DNA of 64,000 bases from Pseudomonas sp. MM211 (GCF_020386635.1 NZ_CP081942.1:2728001-2792000), one strand, 5' to 3'. Shown: positions 47,169 to 57,988, counted from the stretch's first letter. Numbers and translations: made by a program. Notes: generated from the sequence alone by a model not told the origin.

Positions 47169-47570
47169 ATGGCATTCTCGACCCAGGACAATGACGAAGT
47201 ACTCAGCGAAATCAACGTCACGCCGCTGGTAGACGTGATGTTGGTGCTGCTGGTGGTATTCATCGTCACCGCACCGCTGCTGACCAACTCTATTCCGATC
47301 AACCTGCCGAAGACCGAAGCCGTGGCCCCAGCCGACCAGAAAGACCCGCTGGTGATCAGCATCGATGGTGACGGCAAGCTGTTCATCAACAAGGATGAGA
47401 TCCAGCCGGAGCTGCTGGAAAGCAGCCTGATTCAGGCCAAGGCCGACGACGCCGAACTGAAGGTGCAGCTGCAGGCCGACGACCAGGTGGACTACGGCTC
47501 GGTGGCGAAGGCCATGGCCGCTATCGAGCGGGCCGGTATCACCAAGCTGGCGGTGATCACCGCTCGCTGA
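47169..47570 (+). CDS. exbD: TonB-system subunit ExbD
   Basis: 133 residues with one N-terminal membrane helix carrying the essential Asp (INVTPLVDVMLVLLVVFIV, Asp22) and a periplasmic domain. Partner of ExbB and TonB. A strong terminator closes the operon. Confidence 0.95.
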   Translation: MAFSTQDNDEVLSEINVTPLVDVMLVLLVVFIVTAPLLTNSIPINLPKTEAVAPADQKDPLVISIDGDGKLFINKDEIQPELLESSLIQAKADDAELKVQLQADDQVDYGSVAKAMAAIERAGITKLAVITAR

Positions 47571-47590
47571 CTGCGCGTCCGGGGTTCTGA

Positions 47591-47627
47591 AAAGCGCGAT
47601 TTGCCAGCCGGCGGATCGCGCTTTTTT
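47591..47627 (+). terminator. Terminator after exbD
   Basis: AAAGCGCGAT and ATCGCGCTTT form a perfect 10-base stem, then TTTCG. Confidence 0.85.
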
Positions 47628-47770
47628 CGTTCCGCTTCTGTGGCGACGACATTTTTCTACTGTTCTTGTATCGCTCAATGGATGAAGCCAGAGCATCCTC
47701 CCGTCCGAATAGCGCGGATTAGTTCAGATTCCAACAGTTTCTTGCCTTTACCGCTTCAGTTGTGAGTGCT

Positions 47771-47788
47771 ATTTTCGTTAATGAAAAT
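47771..47788. promoter_or_regulatory. Palindrome upstream of glpT (possible operator)
   Basis: ATTTTC and GAAAAT are exact complements around GTTAAT. The position next to a Pho-like box and before a glycerol-3-phosphate transporter makes a GlpR-type operator possible, but the match to GlpR sites is not verified. Confidence 0.4.
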
Positions 47789-47804
47789 GTCACATAACTG
47801 TCAC
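47787..47804 (+). promoter_or_regulatory. Candidate PhoB box upstream of glpT
   Basis: ATGTCACATAACTGTCAC is built as two TGTCA repeats 11 bases apart, agreeing with CTGTCAT-AWAW-CTGTCAT at most positions (TGTCAC for TGTCAT in both repeats, A for the first C). A TAAAAC follows at 47821. It suggests phosphate-starvation control of glpT. Confidence 0.55.
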
Positions 47805-47844
47805 ATTCAAAGTGCGCAGCTAAAACAAGAACTGGAGTCTCAGG

Positions 47845-49191
47845 ATGTTCGCCTTCTTCCGTCCCGCCCCTCATCGGGAAACCCTGCCCGAAGAACAGAT
47901 CGATAGCACCTACCGCCGCCTGCGTTGGCAGATATTCGCCGGGATATTCATCGGCTATGCCGGTTACTACCTGCTGCGCAAGAACTTCTCGCTGGCCATG
48001 CCCTACCTGATCGAGGAAGAGGGTTACAGCCGCGGGCAGCTTGGCTTGGCGATGTCCGCCATCGCCATCTCCTACGGGCTTTCGAAATTCTTGATGGGAC
48101 TGATTTCCGACCGCTCCAACCCTCGCTACTTCCTGCCTTTCGGTTTGCTGGTGTCAGCAGGCGTGATGTTCGTTTTCGGTTTCGCGCCCTGGGCTACCTC
48201 CAGCGTGACCATGATGTTCATCCTGCTGTTCATCAACGGCTGGGCGCAGGGCATGGGCTGGCCGCCCAGCGGCCGAACCATGGTGCACTGGTGGTCGCAG
48301 AAAGAGCGTGGCGGCGTGGTGTCGGTCTGGAACGTCGCCCATAACGTCGGCGGTGGCCTGATCGGGCCGCTGTTCCTGGTCGGTATGGGGCTGTTCAACG
48401 ACTGGCACGCGGCGTTCTACGTGCCGGCTGCAGTGGCGTTGCTGGTGGCGGTCTTCGCCTTCATGACCATGCGCGATACCCCGCAATCGGTCGGCTTGCC
48501 ACCCATCGAGCAGTACAAGAATGACTATCCGGAGGGCTACGATGCCAGCCACGAGAAGGAATTCAGTACCCGCGAGATCTTCGTCAAGTACATCCTGCGC
48601 AACAAGATGCTGTGGTTCATCGCCCTGGCCAACGTGTTCGTTTATCTGCTGCGTTACGGTGTGCTGGACTGGGCGCCGACCTACCTGAAGGAGGTCAAGC
48701 ACTTCTCGGTCGACAAGACGTCCTGGGCGTATTTCTTCTACGAGTGGGCGGGCATTCCCGGCACGCTGCTGTGCGGCTGGATGTCGGACAAGGTGTTCCG
48801 TGGCAACCGTGGCCTGACCGGCGTGGTGTTCATGGCTCTGGTGACGGTCGCGACCGTGGTGTACTGGCTCAATCCGCCGGGTAACCCGATCGTCGATATG
48901 GCTGCGCTGTTCTCCATCGGCTTCCTGATCTACGGCCCGGTCATGTTGATCGGTCTGCACGCGCTGGAGCTGGCGCCGAAGAAGGCGGCAGGTACTGCAG
49001 CGGGCTTCACCGGCCTGTTCGGTTACTTGGGTGGCTCGGTCGCGGCAAGCGCGGCGATGGGCTACACCGTCGACCACTTCGGCTGGGACGGCGGCTTCGT
49101 ACTGCTGATCGGCGCCTGCCTGCTGGCGATCGTGTTCCTGATCCCGACCCTGTGGCACAAACAGGCGCCGAGCGAAGAGCGCGCGTCTTGA
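47845..49191 (+). CDS. glpT: Glycerol-3-phosphate transporter GlpT
   Basis: Major-facilitator antiporter of 448 residues exchanging glycerol 3-phosphate for phosphate; in Pseudomonas it is also the entry route for fosfomycin. The N-terminus is [20 protein letters not shown]; about twelve membrane helices follow. [19 protein letters not shown] holds the phosphate-binding Arg, and [19 protein letters not shown] and [19 protein letters not shown] are typical of the organophosphate:phosphate antiporter group. Upstream lie a Pho-box-like repeat and a palindrome. Confidence 0.93.
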   Translation: MFAFFRPAPHRETLPEEQIDSTYRRLRWQIFAGIFIGYAGYYLLRKNFSLAMPYLIEEEGYSRGQLGLAMSAIAISYGLSKFLMGLISDRSNPRYFLPFGLLVSAGVMFVFGFAPWATSSVTMMFILLFINGWAQGMGWPPSGRTMVHWWSQKERGGVVSVWNVAHNVGGGLIGPLFLVGMGLFNDWHAAFYVPAAVALLVAVFAFMTMRDTPQSVGLPPIEQYKNDYPEGYDASHEKEFSTREIFVKYILRNKMLWFIALANVFVYLLRYGVLDWAPTYLKEVKHFSVDKTSWAYFFYEWAGIPGTLLCGWMSDKVFRGNRGLTGVVFMALVTVATVVYWLNPPGNPIVDMAALFSIGFLIYGPVMLIGLHALELAPKKAAGTAAGFTGLFGYLGGSVAASAAMGYTVDHFGWDGGFVLLIGACLLAIVFLIPTLWHKQAPSEERAS

Positions 49192-49384
49192 TCTGAATCG
49201 ATCAGCTCGGTCGTCGCGCCCTTTGGGGCAGGCGCCCGAGGTGTTTCGCCAAGTCGGCAGGTGGGGCCGACGATGATTTGCTTCAGCCCATTCCTGTCTT
49301 TTTCTTGTCTCTAGCGGCCTGGCTCGTATGCAAGCGACGCTGGTTGCCTCACCTTTTGATGAGCATTCTGGGTATCGCCATGGT

Positions 49385-50386
49385 TCAGCACTGTTCCTGA
49401 AGGTTGCGATATTGGCTGGGCGGCATGCCGAACCAGCGCATGCTGGCCTTGTGGAAGCTGCTCTGGTCGCGAAAGCCCAGGGTGGTCGAGATGTACTTGA
49501 GGCTGCGGCTGGAGTTGCGCAGGAAGTTGTGTGCCAGCTTCAGGCGCGACTCCTCCTGCAGTTGGGTAAAGCTCACCATTTCACGTTCCAGGGCATGCTG
49601 CAGGCTGCGTTTGCTCAGGCTCAGTGCGTCGGCGATCTCGCTCAGGCTGGGGTTGAGTCCCTGAGTGAGTTGCTCCACCAGCAGCCTCACCACGCGCGCT
49701 GCGACAGAGCCATTGACCACGTCGTCGAGACGCGCCTGGGCATATTCCTGATGCATGACATGTAGGGCTTCATCTGCCGTCGGCAGGGTGAAGGCGCTGA
49801 TTTCGCCACGGAACGTCAGGCTGTTGTGCGGCGCCGAGAAGCGCAGATTGTCGCCGAACAGCTGCTGCAAACGTGTGATGTTGTCGGGCTGCGGGTAGGT
49901 GAACTCCACCGCCAGTGGCATGGGCTTTTCGTGGGGTGTCAGCCAGTGGATCAGGCCGAGGGTCAAGGCGGCGCCAGCATCGATGAAGGCGCGAGGTGCT
50001 GGTGTTGGTGAGGTGCCGACTTCCAGGCCAATCAGTTTCAGCGTGTCGTGTCGTTGCTCGAGAAGTATGTGCGAGCCATTGCTGGTCAGCGGGTGGAAGT
50101 CCGCCAGCAGTTTGAGCGCACTACCCAGTGTCGGGCTGGACATGATCGAGTAGCACTGCGCGCCAAGAATACTCGGGTGGGCATGGGCGTATGTGGCCAG
50201 GCCAATATCCGCGTTGTTCGCCTGCTCGGTCGCCTGGGAAAACAGGTCATAGACCTGAGCCAGCCTGATTGGGGCTCCGCGGCTCAGCGCAGCGACCAGT
50301 TCGTGGTTCAGCTTGCCCGGATCGATGCCTTGTTGGAGCAGGGTCTTGGCCATCACCTGAAAGCAGGCGCTCGTCATCGTGTACAT
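49385..50386 (-). CDS. AraC-family transcriptional regulator (OruR-like, arabinose-binding-like N domain)
   Basis: 333 residues. An N-terminal PF12625-type domain (about 15-205) is followed by a C-terminal AraC helix-turn-helix pair: SLSEIADALSLSKRSLQHALE and the second helix region YISTTLGFRDQSSFHKASMRWFGMPPSQYR. The start MYTMTSACFQV has AGGAAAG six bases upstream. It is convergent with glpT and divergent from the EAL gene. No target is evident nearby, so it may regulate a distant locus or be a lone regulator. Confidence 0.85.
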   Translation of the reverse strand: MYTMTSACFQVMAKTLLQQGIDPGKLNHELVAALSRGAPIRLAQVYDLFSQATEQANNADIGLATYAHAHPSILGAQCYSIMSSPTLGSALKLLADFHPLTSNGSHILLEQRHDTLKLIGLEVGTSPTPAPRAFIDAGAALTLGLIHWLTPHEKPMPLAVEFTYPQPDNITRLQQLFGDNLRFSAPHNSLTFRGEISAFTLPTADEALHVMHQEYAQARLDDVVNGSVAARVVRLLVEQLTQGLNPSLSEIADALSLSKRSLQHALEREMVSFTQLQEESRLKLAHNFLRNSSRSLKYISTTLGFRDQSSFHKASMRWFGMPPSQYRNLQEQC

Positions 50387-50826
50387 CGGCTTTCCTGATT
50401 CTCGGGTGGTGCTGATTGATCGAATAAAGACTGACGGATGGGCGTGCGGACAAGAAACAGGTGCGTGAGAACACTATTCGAGTAGGCGCGGCGGTGTAAA
50501 CATAAGCACGCTTATAAATATCCCACCAAGCCTCGCAGTTTTTGTCGACTAGCCGATATGCCGCTTCCCGGTTATCTGTCGGTTTTGATGTCGATCCTCG
50601 AACCCCATAAAACCAAGAATACGCTTCGTGAAACGTTGCAGACCCGAACTGGCAAAAGCGCAGTGCCGGGGTTGTGGCGCGTTATCGCGACCCTGATTTT
50701 TCTGGTCTAGGCCAGGCCCGGTTTAACGGGGCCGCTGACCCAGGGGCGGCATCGAGCGACTGACGAGGCTGGCAGGGACAGCCTAGGGGAATGTCGTGCG
50801 ATGCAAAAATATTTTCAGGTAACTCT
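50387..50826. other. Gene-free region between the AraC-type gene and the EAL gene
   Basis: About 440 bases with no credible ORF. The only structure I see is a 14-base palindrome, ATAAGC-AC-GCTTAT at 50502-50515, next to an AT-rich TATAAATA, which could be a promoter/operator of either divergent gene. Confidence 0.4.
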
Positions 50827-51618
50827 ATGATCCGCCTGGCGCAGATGTCTGCCGCCGTGGCTTCGAGCGACGAGGCTCGGGCCCGGTATTTTTACGGGCA
50901 GTTGCAGCAGGGCCGGTTTCACCTGGCTTTTCAACCGGTGGTTGCCCCTGCTAATGCGCAGCGCACCCTCTATCACGAGGGGCTGCTGCGCAGCAGTGGC
51001 GAAGCGCTGGATTTCAATCCCTTTGCGGTTCTGGAGCGTCTGCAGTCGATCAGGCAATTGGATTGCTGTGTCGCCAACAGCGTGATCGCCCTGCTGCAGA
51101 GCCACCCAAGTCTGACACTGGGCTGCAATATATCGGCGCAGAGCGCCAGGCTCGACTCTCACTGGGAGCGAGTGCTGCAGCAGCTCGCGGACGATGCCAA
51201 CTTGGCGCGTCGGTTGGTCATCGAGATAACCGAAAGTTCAGCGCAACCCAGCCATGAACAGGCTATCGAGTTCGTTCACCAACTGAGAAGCACCGGCTGT
51301 CACGTGGCGATCGATGACTTCGGGTCGGGGTTCGCGACCCTCACCTTCATTCAGCAAGGCCAGCCCGATCTGATCAAGATCGATCAGGGCTACATACGCC
51401 GAGCTCGGCAGTCATCCCTGCATGGCAAGACCCTGAAGCATCTGATCGGGCTGTGCAGCACCCTTGCCGCCCACGTTGTGGTCGAGGGCATTGAGACCAC
51501 CGAGGATCTGGAGATTGCTCAGGAGTGTGATGCGCAGTGGGTTCAAGGGTTTCTTTTTGCCCGCCCACAGGCGTTGATCGATGGTCTCGAGGAGCCGTGC
51601 GTCATCGCTTCCAGGTGA
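50827..51618 (+). CDS. EAL-domain protein (c-di-GMP phosphodiesterase-like)
   Basis: 263 residues from ATG at 50827 (MIRLAQMSAAVASSDEARAR); an ATG at 50791 would add twelve residues but its purine run touches the codon. It is one EAL domain with no other module: FQPVV, EGLLR in place of EALLR (the metal-binding Glu is kept), CNIS, EITES, IDDFGSGF, KIDQGYI, VVEGIET and QGFLFARP. Most metal and catalytic residues are present, so activity is likely though the EAL triplet is EGL. It lies 96 bases upstream of a chemoreceptor gene. Confidence 0.85.
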   Translation: MIRLAQMSAAVASSDEARARYFYGQLQQGRFHLAFQPVVAPANAQRTLYHEGLLRSSGEALDFNPFAVLERLQSIRQLDCCVANSVIALLQSHPSLTLGCNISAQSARLDSHWERVLQQLADDANLARRLVIEITESSAQPSHEQAIEFVHQLRSTGCHVAIDDFGSGFATLTFIQQGQPDLIKIDQGYIRRARQSSLHGKTLKHLIGLCSTLAAHVVVEGIETTEDLEIAQECDAQWVQGFLFARPQALIDGLEEPCVIASR

Positions 51619-51714
51619 CGACGCGAGTACTGCCTCACCCCACGAAATTGGCATGACCACAGGCCCGAGAACGCGCGCCTGAGCAGAACACTTAGTGATC
51701 CAGGAGCAGATGAG

Positions 51715-53340
51715 ATGTCGTTCAGGAATGTGAAAATCGGTTTGCGTGCGGGTATTTCCTTCGCTGCGTTGGCGGTTCTCGTGGTGGTCTTGGGGGTTAC
51801 GACCCTGGGGCAGATGAAGCGCATGGACAGCATGTCCGATGCCATCGAGTCGAAGTGGTTTCCATCCACGCTGACGTTGAATGAGTTGAGTACGGCTATT
51901 TTCCGCATCAGAGCGCTGACGTTGCGCCTTTACATCCTCGATAGTGAGCAGGCAGCGCAGGGCACCTTAGCGCTTATCGATGGCGCCAAAGCTGATCTGC
52001 AACTCGCGCAAGAACGTTATTCGGCGTTGGTTTATAGCGACTCAGAACGGGCGCTCTACCAGCGTTTGCTCAGCGTCAAGGAGCGCTATATGGCGCACCA
52101 GGCTGAAGTGATTGACCTGATGCGCCATGGGCAGCGCGACGAGGCCAGGAAAATCATTACCGGGGTAATGGCCGAAGAGGGCGATACCATTGTCCGTGAG
52201 TTGCGGGAGCTGACCGAATTCAATCGCCAGGGGGCTGCCCATGCGTCGGCAGAGAGCGAGAGCGTGTACGGCAGTGGTAACACCATCGTGGTGTCGGTGG
52301 TGCTGATCGCCACGTTGCTGACCATCTTCCTGGCCGTGTTCCTCACCCGCAGCATCGTCAGGCCGCTGAGCAAGGCCGTTGGCGTGGCGCAGACCATCGC
52401 TGCCGGTGATCTGACCCGCGAGTTCAGTGATGAAGGGCGCGACGAACCTGCTCAGCTGTTGCAGGCGCTGGCCGTTATGCAGCGCAGCCTGCGCGGTACT
52501 CTCCAGCAGATTGCCGATTCCTCGAACCAGCTGGCATCCGCTTCCGAAGAGCTGCATGCGGTCACCGAAGATTCGACCCGTGGGCTGCACCAGCAGAACA
52601 ATGAAATCGAACAGGCCGCCACTGCGGTCAACCAGATGACTGCTGCGGTGGAAGAGGTGGCGCAGAACGCGGTCAGCACCTCCGAGGCTTCGCAGGAGTC
52701 GGACAGCAATGCGCGTCAGGGGCAGGATCAGGTACGCCAGACGGTCGACTCGATTCACCTGCTGGCCCAGGACGTCACCTCGACGTCCGCCGAGGTCGGC
52801 AAGCTGGCTGGCAACGTGCGCAACATCAGCCAGGTGGTCAACGTGATCCGCTCGATTGCCGAGCAGACCAATCTGCTGGCGCTGAACGCGGCTATCGAGG
52901 CGGCCAGGGCGGGTGAGCAAGGCCGTGGTTTCGCGGTGGTGGCCGATGAGGTGCGTGCACTGGCCCACCGAACTCAACAATCGACTCGGGAAATCGAGCA
53001 GATGATCGAGACCGTCCAGCAGGGCACCGAGCATGCGGTGAAGGCGATGGAAAGCAGCAGTGTGCGCACCGATTCGACTCTGTCCCTGGCGCAAGCGGCC
53101 GGTCAGGCGCTGGAAGTGATCGTACGGGCCATCGGCTCGATCAACGAGCGTAACCTGGTGATTGCCAGCGCCTCGGAGCAGCAAGCACAGGTGGCTCGCG
53201 AGGTCGACCGTAACCTGGTGAACATCCGTGATCTGTCTCTGCAGACGTCTGCCGGGGCTAACCAGACCAGCTCTGCCAGTCAGGAACTGTCGCGGTTGGC
53301 GGTCAGCCTCAACAGCCTGGTGGCAGGTTTCCGGCTCTGA
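51715..53340 (+). CDS. Methyl-accepting chemotaxis protein
   Basis: 541-residue chemoreceptor. Membrane helix 1 is at about 10-32. A periplasmic four-helix bundle of about 150 residues (TarH-like, PF12729 type) and membrane helix 2 at about 184-206 follow. A HAMP domain ([24 protein letters not shown]) and the cytoplasmic signalling domain come last, with the hairpin tip [35 protein letters not shown]. There is no C-terminal CheR-binding pentapeptide. The ligand is unknown. An AGGAG site precedes the ATG. Confidence 0.94.
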   Translation: MSFRNVKIGLRAGISFAALAVLVVVLGVTTLGQMKRMDSMSDAIESKWFPSTLTLNELSTAIFRIRALTLRLYILDSEQAAQGTLALIDGAKADLQLAQERYSALVYSDSERALYQRLLSVKERYMAHQAEVIDLMRHGQRDEARKIITGVMAEEGDTIVRELRELTEFNRQGAAHASAESESVYGSGNTIVVSVVLIATLLTIFLAVFLTRSIVRPLSKAVGVAQTIAAGDLTREFSDEGRDEPAQLLQALAVMQRSLRGTLQQIADSSNQLASASEELHAVTEDSTRGLHQQNNEIEQAATAVNQMTAAVEEVAQNAVSTSEASQESDSNARQGQDQVRQTVDSIHLLAQDVTSTSAEVGKLAGNVRNISQVVNVIRSIAEQTNLLALNAAIEAARAGEQGRGFAVVADEVRALAHRTQQSTREIEQMIETVQQGTEHAVKAMESSSVRTDSTLSLAQAAGQALEVIVRAIGSINERNLVIASASEQQAQVAREVDRNLVNIRDLSLQTSAGANQTSSASQELSRLAVSLNSLVAGFRL

Positions 53341-53370
53341 CCGAAACGGGCTGCTGCTGAGGTGATGCAC

Positions 53371-53404
53371 AAGGGCGTGCGGCTTTCGCCAACACGCCCT
53401 TTAT
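53371..53404. terminator. Bidirectional terminator between the chemoreceptor gene and oprJ
   Basis: AAGGGCGTG and CACGCCCTT form a perfect 9-base stem around 13 bases; T-rich on the plus side. Confidence 0.75.
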
Positions 53405-53407
53405 TCA

Positions 53408-54850
53408 TCAGCGCTGCGCGGGTGCCGAAGCATCCGCACGCGCCATTCCATCTCCTGTCCAGCCGCCGCCCAGGGTTCTGAACAGATCAGCCAGGGCGAG
53501 TTGCCGCTCGGTGCTGATCTGGATCAGGGTGGTCTGGTCGGTGAAGCTGCTGCGTTGCGCGTCGAGGTAACGCAGGTGGTCGTCCACGCCGCCTCTATAA
53601 CGCGCTTCGGCGAGGGTTTCCGCGGCCTGGCTGGAGTCGGCCAGCGCACGCCGCGCGGCTTCCTCGCGGCGCAGCGTGTCAGTGGCGGCGAGGGCATCGG
53701 CGACTTCCCGGAAGGCGGTCTGGATGGTGCTTTCGTAGTCCGCCACTGCCGCGTCCTGGCGGACTTCGGCGAGGTTCAGGTTGGCGCGGTTACGGCCGCC
53801 GGCGAAGATCGGCAGCGACAGGCTCGGCGCGAAGCTCCAGGCCCGCGAGCCGCCATCGAACAGCCGCGACAGCTCGGTGCTGGAACTGCCTACCGAGCCG
53901 GTCAGGGTGATACGCGGGAAGAACGCTGCACGTGCGGCACCGATATCGGCATTACGTGCCTTGAGCCGGTGTTCGCTGGCCAGAATGTCCGGGCGCCGCT
54001 CGATCAATGCCGAGGTGGTGCCTGGGGCGATGTCTTGCAGCACCATCAGGTTGTCGCGCGGTTTGGCGGGCAGCAATCGCTCCACGTCCGGCGTGCCGAG
54101 CAGCAGCACCAGGGCGTTGTCCGCCTGGCGCAGCTGACGCTCGGTACTTTCGCGTTCGGCCTTGGCCTGCTCGGCCAGGCCGACGGCTTCCTGATAATCC
54201 AGCGCCGTAGCGGTACCGGCTTCGCGGCGTCTGCTGACCAGATCCAGCGAGGCCAGGCGGCTGTCCAGGGTCTGTTCGATCAGCGCCCTGCGGCGCAAGG
54301 CGCCGTCGCGGGTCAGGTAGGCCTGGATCACTTCGGCGATCAGGCTGATCTGCGTGGCGCGGGTCGCTTCCTCGGTGGCCAGGTAGGTTTCCAGCGCCGC
54401 CTCGGAGAGGTTGCGCACACGGCCGAACAGGTCGACCTCGTACTCGGCCAGGCCCACGCCGACCTGATAGACGCTGGTCACCTCGGAGCGCCCGGTCTGC
54501 GACTGATCGGCGGGCAAGCGCTGGCGGTTGCCGGTGGCGTTGGCGTTGATCGACGGCAGGCGGTCGGCGCGCTGGATACGGTACTGGGCGCGCGCCGCTT
54601 CGATATCCAGCAGCGCCTGGCGCAGGCTACGGTTATTGCTCAGGGCGGTGTCCACCGCACGGCGCAGGTCGGCATCGACGATAAAGGTCTGCCAGTCCAA
54701 CGCATCCGCGCGAGTGCCGGCTGTGCTCGCGGCCGTCCATTGCTCGGCGACCGGCGCATCCGGCCGCTCGTAATGAGGGGCCAGGGAACAACCTCCGAGG
54801 GCGATGGCCATTGCCAGTAGGGCGGGGCGCAGCATGATTTGGGTGGTCAT
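53408..54850 (-). CDS. oprJ: Outer-membrane efflux lipoprotein OprJ
   Basis: TolC-type outer-membrane channel of the MexCD-OprJ tripartite pump. 480 residues from MTTQIMLRPALLAMAIALGG; the 31-codon upstream extension is rejected because it precedes the signal peptide. The lipobox LGGC gives Cys21 as lipidated residue, followed by SLAPHYERPDAPV. Two OEP repeats contain NNRSLRQALLDIEAARAQYR and NADIGAARAAFFPRITLTG, close to P. aeruginosa OprJ. It starts 4 bases after mexD, last gene of the operon. Confidence 0.92.
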   Translation of the reverse strand: MTTQIMLRPALLAMAIALGGCSLAPHYERPDAPVAEQWTAASTAGTRADALDWQTFIVDADLRRAVDTALSNNRSLRQALLDIEAARAQYRIQRADRLPSINANATGNRQRLPADQSQTGRSEVTSVYQVGVGLAEYEVDLFGRVRNLSEAALETYLATEEATRATQISLIAEVIQAYLTRDGALRRRALIEQTLDSRLASLDLVSRRREAGTATALDYQEAVGLAEQAKAERESTERQLRQADNALVLLLGTPDVERLLPAKPRDNLMVLQDIAPGTTSALIERRPDILASEHRLKARNADIGAARAAFFPRITLTGSVGSSSTELSRLFDGGSRAWSFAPSLSLPIFAGGRNRANLNLAEVRQDAAVADYESTIQTAFREVADALAATDTLRREEAARRALADSSQAAETLAEARYRGGVDDHLRYLDAQRSSFTDQTTLIQISTERQLALADLFRTLGGGWTGDGMARADASAPAQR

Positions 54851-54854
54851 GGCA

Positions 54855-57800
54855 TTACTCCGCTTTGTGCAGTGGGTGATTGTCGGTTTGCTTAGGCTTG
54901 GTACGCAGCAGCGAGAGCACCCAGACGAAGAAGATCGGCACAAAGATCACCCCGAGCAAGGTCGCGCTGAACATGCCGCCCAGCACCCCGGTACCGATGG
55001 CGCGCTGGCTGGCAGCACCGGCGCCGCTGGCGATCACCAGGGGAACCACGCCGAGCATGAAGGCCATGGAGGTCATGATGATTGGCCGGAAGCGCAGGCG
55101 TGCCGCTTCGATGGCAGCATCGCGCAGGGAATAACCTTCCTCCCACAGATCCTTGGCGAACTCGACGATAAGGATGGCGTTCTTCGCCGCCAGGCCGATC
55201 ACGGTGATCAGGCCGACCTTGAAGTACACATCGTTGGGCAGGCCGATGGCCGTCACCGCAAGCACTGCGCCGAGTGCGCCGACCGGTACGATGAGCATCA
55301 CCGTCAGCGGAATCGCCCAGCTCTCGTAAAGGGCGACCAGCAGCAGGAAGACCACCACGATGGCCAGGGCGAAGAGAATCACCGCCTGGCCGCTGGCGAC
55401 CTTCTCCTGATAGGACAGGCCCGTCCACTCGTAGCCGATGCCTTCCGGCAGGTCGCCAGCGATGCGTTCCAGTTCGGCCATGGCCTCGCCGGTGCTGACG
55501 CCAGGGGCGGCGTCGCCGGAAATGCGGATCGACGGATAACCGTTGTAGCGGGCAACCTGTGTCGGGCCTTCTTCCCACTGCGTGGTCACGAAGGCGCTCA
55601 GCGGTACCAGGCTGCCGCTGTCGTTGGGCACGTGCAGCTTGAGTACGCTGTCTGGCGTCATCCGCGCAGCTTGCTCGGCTTGCACGACGACGCGCTGCTG
55701 GCGACCGGCGTTGGCGAAATCGTTGATCACTGAGGAGCCGAACGCGGTAGACAGCGCACTGCTGATCGACTCGAAGCTGACGCCCTGAGCGCGTGCCTGA
55801 TCGCGGTCGATGATCAGGCGCAACTGTGGCGCTTCGGCCAGGCCCTCCATCATGCCGTACAGGAACAACGGATTACCGTTGACCTTGCCCAGCACTTCGT
55901 CACGCGCCGCGAGCAGCGCTTCACGGCCCAGACCACCCCGGTCTTGCAGGCGCAAGGAGAAACCACCCGAGTTGCCCAACCCTTCGATAGGCGGCGGTGG
56001 AACAGCCATCATGGCGCCGTCGTCAAGGTTGGCGAAGCGCCCGTTGACCGCCGCGGTTTCGGCTTGCACCGATTGTTCGTCGTTACGCTCGACCAGTCCT
56101 TGAGTAGCGGGAAAGCGATGGCGGCGTTTTCACCCATGCCCGAGAAGCTGAAGCCCAGCACCACGAACGAAGTCGCTACGGCTTCACGAGTGGCGAGGAA
56201 TTCCTCCAGCTCCTTGGCGGTCGACGAGGTGCGCTCGCGGGTGGCGCCCGGAGGCAGCTGGATATCGACGATCATGTAGCCCTGGTCTTCGACCGGCACG
56301 AAGGATTCCGGCAAGCGCAGGTAGAAGAAGCCCATCAGAATCACGATGCCCAGGTAGACGAACATGAAGCGCCCGGCGCGTGGCACCAGCTTGCTGTTGA
56401 GTTTCGTGTAACGCCCGGTCAGCCCGGTGAACTTACGGTTGAACCAGCCAAAGAAACCGGTCTTTTCGTGGTGCCCCTGGGGGATCGGCTTGAGCAGGGT
56501 GGCGCACAGCGCGGGCGTGAAGGTCAGCGCCAGGAAGCCCGAGAACAGGATCGACACCGCCAGTGACAGCGAGAACTGCTGGTAGATCACACCCACCGAG
56601 CCGGACATGAACGCCAGTGGCAGGAACACCGCCGACAGCACCAGGGTGATGCCGAGGATCGCCCCGGAGACCTGGCCCATGGCCTTGATGGTCGCCGGCA
56701 CCGGATCCAGGCCTTCTTCGGCCATGATCCGTTCGACGTTCTCCACCACCACGATGGCATCGTCCACCAGAATACCGATGGCCAGCACCATGCCGAACAT
56801 GGTCATCATGTTCACCGAGAAGCCGAGCAGGTACATGAAGGTCAGCGTACCGAGCAGGCACACCGGCACCACGATGGAGGGAATCAGCGTGTAACGCACG
56901 TTCTGCAGGAACAGGAACATCACCAGGAATACCAGCACCATGGCTTCGGCCAGGGTCATGATGACCTTGTCGATGGCCACGTCGACGAACCGCGAGGTGT
57001 CGTACGGCATGGAGAACTGCACGTTATCCGGGAAGTTGGCCGACAGCTCGGTCAGGCGCTGCTTGACCGCTTCGGCGGTCTGGATGGCATTGGCGCCCGG
57101 TGCCAGCTGCACGGCGGCGGCCACGGCGGGTTTACCGTCCTGGCGTGAGCCGAAGTTGTAGTCCTGGCTGCCGATTTCGATGCGTGCGACATCGCCCAGG
57201 GTCAGGCGTGAGCCGTCCTGGTTGGCGCGCAGCACGATGGCGGCGAACTCTTGCGGGTTATCCAGGGTGCCCTTGACCGCCAGGGTCGCGGTCAGCTCCT
57301 GCTCCGCCGTACCCGGCGTGCTGCCGAAGGCGCCCGCCGGCACCTGTACGTTCTGGGCACGAATGGCGTTGTTGACGTCGTCGATCGACAGGCCGTAACC
57401 CACCAGCTTCTGCGGGTCGATCCACACGCGCATGGCGGCTTCGGAGGCAAAGAACTGCAGCTTGCCGACACCCGGCACACGGCGGATCTCGTTGTTGATG
57501 TTACGCGCCGCATAGTCGGCCAGCGCCGTGGTGTCATCGTTCGCGCTGCCGTCCTTGTAGCTCAGCGCGTAGATCAGCAGAAAGCCGGCAGTGGCTTGTT
57601 CGGTCTGGATACCAAGGGTGAGCACCGCCTGAGGCATACGTGCCTCGGCACGTTTCAAGCGGTTCTGCACGTCGACCTGGGCCAGCTCGGGATCGGTGCC
57701 CGGCTGGAAGGTCACGGTGATTTCAGCGATACCGTTGGCGTTGCTGGTGGACTCGAAGTACAGCAGGTTCTTCGCGCCGTTGAGCTCTTCCTCGATCACG

Positions 57801-57988
57801 CTGGTGACCGAGTCGGTCAGCACCTGCGCCGAAGCGCCCGGATAGGTGGCGGTAACGGTGATCTGCGGCGGCGCCACGTTGGGGTATTGCGCCACCGGCA
57901 AAAAGGGGATGGCCAGCAAGCCGCCCATCGTGATGAACAGGGCGACTACCCAGGCAAAGTTGGGGCGCCGGATAAAAAACAAGGACAT
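54855..57988 (-). pseudogene. mexD: RND efflux pump MexD, disrupted by a one-base frameshift
   Basis: The pump reads in two frames. Residues 1-639 run from MSLFFIRRPNFAWVVALFIT to AFPLLKDWS, then 20 foreign residues end at the stop at 56009. The rest (from about ERNDEQSVQAETAAVNGRF) is open in another frame down to 54855. One missing base at about 56090-56091 (minus strand TGGTCGAGCG where TGGTCGGAGCG would keep the frame) explains it. With that base the protein would have 1,044 residues, normal for MexD. The proton-relay pair DD (GILVDDAIVVVENV) is in the first part and the relay Lys (GLAAKNAILIVEF) in the second, so neither half can work alone. There is no homopolymer at the site. A sequencing error is possible. 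Confidence 0.9.

Noticed and set aside
50640..50680. Sigma-54 site (TGGCA...TGC) before the EAL gene
   Set aside because: The GG to GC distance is two bases too long.
54855..56069. Second mexD frame as an independent gene
   Set aside because: It begins in the middle of the RND fold, has no ribosome site at its GTG, and continues the protein of the upstream frame exactly.
56070..56100. Programmed ribosomal frameshift in mexD
   Set aside because: There is no slippery heptamer or obvious stimulatory structure at the junction, and RND pumps are not known to use frameshifting.
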